Positions 4,812 to 7,299 of a DNA stretch of 7,299 nucleotides are shown one piece after another; position 1 is the first letter of the stretch, and every line of letters starts with the position of its first letter. The position numbers were made by a program, and so were the translations under genes. The notes beneath the pieces were generated by a model. It did no database searches. It saw only the letters and a list, made by a program, of their open reading frames with translations, and was not told the DNA's origin. Source of the DNA: Candidatus Methanoperedens sp. (GTDB lineage Archaea; Halobacteriota; Methanosarcinia; Methanosarcinales; Methanoperedenaceae); contig JAJRAP010000007.1 of NCBI GenBank assembly GCA_028679855.1, forward strand, positions 1-7,299, in the 5' to 3' direction.

Positions 4812-4868
4812 ATGCCGAAAAACGCTCTCGGTTATATCACGGACAGGCGGCTGAGGGAAAATACATGA
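4812..4868 (+). CDS. Possible 18-codon mini-ORF between gfcR and cbiP
   Basis: An ATG 2 nt after the gfcR stop opens an 18-codon frame (MPKNALGYITDRRLRENT) whose TGA overlaps the cbiP start as ATGA. It fills the whole 55-bp gap. Stop-start coupling at both ends would let ribosomes pass from gfcR to cbiP. Its own ribosome binding site is weak (GGTGG at 4791-4795 is too distant), and a frame this short may occur by chance, so translation is unproven. It could be a coupling peptide or only a spacer. Confidence 0.3.
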   Translation: MPKNALGYITDRRLRENT

Positions 4869-6334
4869 CAAAGAACCTGATGGTTTTCGGAACAAGTTCT
4901 CACACTGGAAAAAGCATGCTTGTTACTGCGCTGTGCAGGTGTCTATCCCGAAAATACAGCGTTGCACCCTTCAAGGCGCAGAACATGAGCCTCAACTCAT
5001 GGATAACGACGGACGGGAAAGAAATTGGTATCGCGCAGGCGATACAGGCAAAAGCAGCAGGTGTTGAGCCTACTGCTGACATGAATCCAGTGTTGTTGAA
5101 ACCAAAGGGGGACCATATATCACAGGTGGTGATACTTGGAAAACCGCATGCAGACAAAAAAGCAGGGGATTATTATGATTCGATCGATGAAATGATGGGG
5201 ATAGTAAAAGGGGCTTATGACCGGCTTTCATCACAGTACGAGCTAATAGTGATCGAAGGGGCTGGAGGAGCAGCCGAGATAAACCTGTACCACCGCGATA
5301 TCGTAAATATCGGTATGGCAAGGGCTGTTAAACCCCATATTATACTTGTAGGAGACATTGAACGAGGCGGCGTGTTCGCAAGTATATACGGGACGCTTGC
5401 ACTTCTTCCTGAGGACATAAGGTCTCTAGTTTTCGGGATAATCATTAATAAATTCAGGGGAGATATGGATCTGCTTATGCCAGGGATAAAGCAGCTTGAA
5501 GAACTCACAGGGCTCCCTGTGCTAGGGATTATGCCTTATACTGACATAAAAATACCATCTGAGGATTCTGTCTCAATTAAAGACAAGACCTGTAATAATC
5601 ATCCTGTCAGGATCGCAGTTGTGAGATTACCGCACATATCCAACTTCACCGATTTTGAACCTCTTGAAAAATACGCTGATATAAGGTACATAGATATTGT
5701 GGATGACCTTCTTGGATACGATGCTATTATCCTTCCAGGAACAAAAAACACCATGGATGACCTCAATGACCTGAAAGGAGGAATGGATATGAAAATAATA
5801 GCAGAAGCAGAAAAGAGGACGCCCATAATCGGGATATGCGGGGGATACCAGATGCTGGGAGAAGAGATAATAGATAGCGGGATAGAAGGGACAGGCGGCG
5901 CAATCTCAGTAAAGGGTCTTGGTCTTCTAAATGTATCCACGCGATTTTGCGAATATAAGAAAAAGACCGAGCAGGTGGAGAAAACAGTAACCGGAGATGG
6001 TGCTATTCTGGGGCAGATAAAAAATGAAAAAGTAAAAGGATATGAGATACATATGGGTGAAACCCTGATCGATGTGAAAAACGGAGGGGTTGGGCCTGCT
6101 TTTGGGGACGACGATTGTGTGAGTTCTAATGGACTTATTATCGGAACTTATCTGCACGGTTTGTTCGAGAACAAGAATATCAGGGATGCTTTTCTGGGTT
6201 ATTTATATAAGCGCAGAGGTATGATATTTAGAAGCAGTGATGAAGGCGATGGCATCGAGGAACTTGCAAAGTTTGTGGAAAAGAACATAAATATGGATCT
6301 AATATTCCGGAGAATTGAGGATGAAACAGCTTAA
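4865..6334 (+). CDS. cbiP: Cobyric acid synthase, glutamine-hydrolysing (CbiP/CobQ)
   Basis: CbiP amidates four carboxyl groups (b, d, e, g) of adenosylcobyrinic acid a,c-diamide, using glutamine and ATP, to form adenosylcobyric acid in cobamide synthesis. Cobamides are needed for methyl transfer in methanogenic and methanotrophic archaea. At 489 aa it is full length. The N-terminal synthetase domain has the P-loop GTSSHTGKS (9-17), FKAQNMSLNSW (36-46), and EGAGGAAEINL (131-141). The C-terminal class I glutaminase-like domain has the nucleophile Cys325 in GICGGYQMLG and His431 in YLHGLFEN, both intact. GAGGG (4853-4857) is 7 nt before the ATG. It overlaps the mini-ORF stop by 4 nt and the next gene by 14 nt, indicating operon expression. 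No other cobamide genes are in view. Confidence 0.95.
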   Translation: MTKNLMVFGTSSHTGKSMLVTALCRCLSRKYSVAPFKAQNMSLNSWITTDGKEIGIAQAIQAKAAGVEPTADMNPVLLKPKGDHISQVVILGKPHADKKAGDYYDSIDEMMGIVKGAYDRLSSQYELIVIEGAGGAAEINLYHRDIVNIGMARAVKPHIILVGDIERGGVFASIYGTLALLPEDIRSLVFGIIINKFRGDMDLLMPGIKQLEELTGLPVLGIMPYTDIKIPSEDSVSIKDKTCNNHPVRIAVVRLPHISNFTDFEPLEKYADIRYIDIVDDLLGYDAIILPGTKNTMDDLNDLKGGMDMKIIAEAEKRTPIIGICGGYQMLGEEIIDSGIEGTGGAISVKGLGLLNVSTRFCEYKKKTEQVEKTVTGDGAILGQIKNEKVKGYEIHMGETLIDVKNGGVGPAFGDDDCVSSNGLIIGTYLHGLFENKNIRDAFLGYLYKRRGMIFRSSDEGDGIEELAKFVEKNINMDLIFRRIEDETA

Positions 6335-7265
6335 GGAAACCGCAAGAAAAATAAAGTCAATGGAGATACGCGGTGCAGGTCGAATAGCTCGGGATGCAGC
6401 CGGGGAACTGCTGGAATATTCACAGAGAATTGCAAATGACGATATTGATGACTTCAACAAGAAGATGAAGTTCGCGGCTGAAATGCTTGTAGGCACGCGC
6501 CCGACTGCGGTCTCACTTCCGAATGCAGTAAGGGCTGTGATGCGTTATAAAGGTGCGACCGTGGATGAAGCAAAGGTCGACATCAAGAGATTGGCTGATG
6601 GATTCATAGCTGGTTCTGAGAATGCCGTGAAAAGAATTGGCGAGATCGGAGCCAGGCGAGTGCGTGACGGGGATACCATCATGACTCACTGCAATTCATC
6701 CGCAGCGATTTCTATCATGGCAGAAGCACATGCGCAGGGAAAGGAGATCACGGTCATTGCTACAGAATCAAGACCCAGGCTGCAGGGACTGTTGACTATA
6801 AAGCAGCTTGATAGTCTCGGTATAAAGACCTCGCTGATAGTTGATTCTGCCGTGCGTTATTTCATGAAAGAAGTAGACCTTGTGGTCATGGGCGCGGATG
6901 CAGTAACGGTGAATGGCTCTGTCATCAACAAGATTGGAACATCGCAACATGCAATGGCTGCGCATGAAGCACGCAAGAACGTGATCATAGCAGCAGAGAC
7001 ATATAAGTTCAGCCCCAGGACACTTCTTGGTGAGCTTGTGGAAATAGAAGAGCGCGACAGCGGCGAGGTGCTGGGCAGGGAAAAGCTTGCCGGGTTACCC
7101 AATGTGAGTGTGAGGAACCCTGCGTTTGACATTACCCCGCGGGAGTACATCGACCTGATATGCACAGAAGTCGGGGCGATACCGCCTGAGATGGCTTATG
7201 TCATTATCAAGGAATTCCTAGGATGGGGGATAGAGGAGATGAATTCCAATCCGGAATTTCATTGA
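6321..7265 (+). CDS. Ribose 1,5-bisphosphate isomerase (eIF2B-alpha-like fold)
   Basis: This 314-aa enzyme isomerises ribose 1,5-bisphosphate to ribulose 1,5-bisphosphate. The product feeds type III RuBisCO in the archaeal AMP-degradation route that starts with AMP phosphorylase. Its sequence shows the family's marks: RGAGRIARDAA (17-27), GTRPTAVSLPNAV (58-70), Cys124 in THCNS and Asp193 in GADAV. Cys124 and Asp193 correspond to the catalytic Cys/Asp pair shared with MtnA. It also has NKIGTSQHAMAAHE (203-216) and ETYKFSP (226-232). I start at ATG 6321, with GGAG 8 nt upstream; an in-frame TTG at 6315 is less likely. The start lies inside the end of cbiP. An eIF2B-like regulatory subunit or MtnA paralogue is the main alternative; the R15P isomerase call is favoured by N-terminal RGAGRIARDAA and length. 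Confidence 0.87.
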   Translation: MKQLKETARKIKSMEIRGAGRIARDAAGELLEYSQRIANDDIDDFNKKMKFAAEMLVGTRPTAVSLPNAVRAVMRYKGATVDEAKVDIKRLADGFIAGSENAVKRIGEIGARRVRDGDTIMTHCNSSAAISIMAEAHAQGKEITVIATESRPRLQGLLTIKQLDSLGIKTSLIVDSAVRYFMKEVDLVVMGADAVTVNGSVINKIGTSQHAMAAHEARKNVIIAAETYKFSPRTLLGELVEIEERDSGEVLGREKLAGLPNVSVRNPAFDITPREYIDLICTEVGAIPPEMAYVIIKEFLGWGIEEMNSNPEFH

Positions 7266-7271
7266 TAAAAT

Positions 7272-7299
7272 TTACTTCACCAAAACCGCGCCGAACGTG
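7272..7299 (-). CDS. Possible C-terminus of a convergent gene, cut by the window end
   Basis: On the minus strand an open frame runs in from the window edge and ends ...TFGAVLVK followed by TAA at 7274-7272, six bases from the isomerase stop. Eight codons are too few to identify anything, and an open frame of this length is expected by chance. Confidence 0.22.

Overview
The window looks like a chromosomal segment of a methanogen-related euryarchaeon. Supporting signs are archaeal TATA boxes, GGAG/GGTGA ribosome binding sites, an archaeal Nob1, a GfcR-type HTH-phosphoribosyltransferase regulator, a type III RuBisCO-pathway isomerase, archaeal-length homoserine kinase and CbiP, and small CxxC-x17-CxxC zinc-ribbon proteins that I associate with Methanosarcinales. 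A Methanosarcinales or ANME-2d ('Ca. Methanoperedens'-like) source is my best guess. It is an inference from protein style and cannot be proved from the window.

Layout. (1) 1-723: three tandem, almost identical 260-bp units. Each encodes a 62-aa protein with an RGG-rich N-terminus and a four-cysteine zinc ribbon, and the two complete spacers each carry a GNRA-type hairpin. The array ends at a poly-T tract, and the window starts inside the first unit, so more copies may lie upstream. (2) 776-2160, minus strand: an 'adenosine-specific kinase' family gene and homoserine kinase (thrB), joined by a TAATG stop/start overlap and driven from a TATA box at about 2198. (3) 2218-2909, plus strand: the biotin transporter gene bioY, preceded by a near-perfect BirA-type operator that overlaps the predicted transcription start. 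(4) 2939-3494: three 10-bp repeats, then nob1 (rRNA-processing PIN endonuclease with zinc ribbon). (5) 3564-4121: an unassigned protein with an HExxHxxGxxD metallopeptidase motif. (6) 4186-7265: a probable operon of gfcR, an 18-codon mini-ORF, cbiP (cobyric acid synthase) and ribose-1,5-bisphosphate isomerase, with tight or overlapping junctions. The last 28 bases may hold the C-terminus of a convergent gene.

Most genes are core metabolism: threonine, biotin uptake, cobamide synthesis, nucleotide/ribose salvage and ribosome maturation. The most unusual parts are the triplicated RGG/zinc-ribbon genes with their hairpin spacers, the clear archaeal biotin operator, the mini-ORF before cbiP, and the orphan metallopeptidase. 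I see no CRISPR array, tRNA, rRNA, insertion sequence or defence system.
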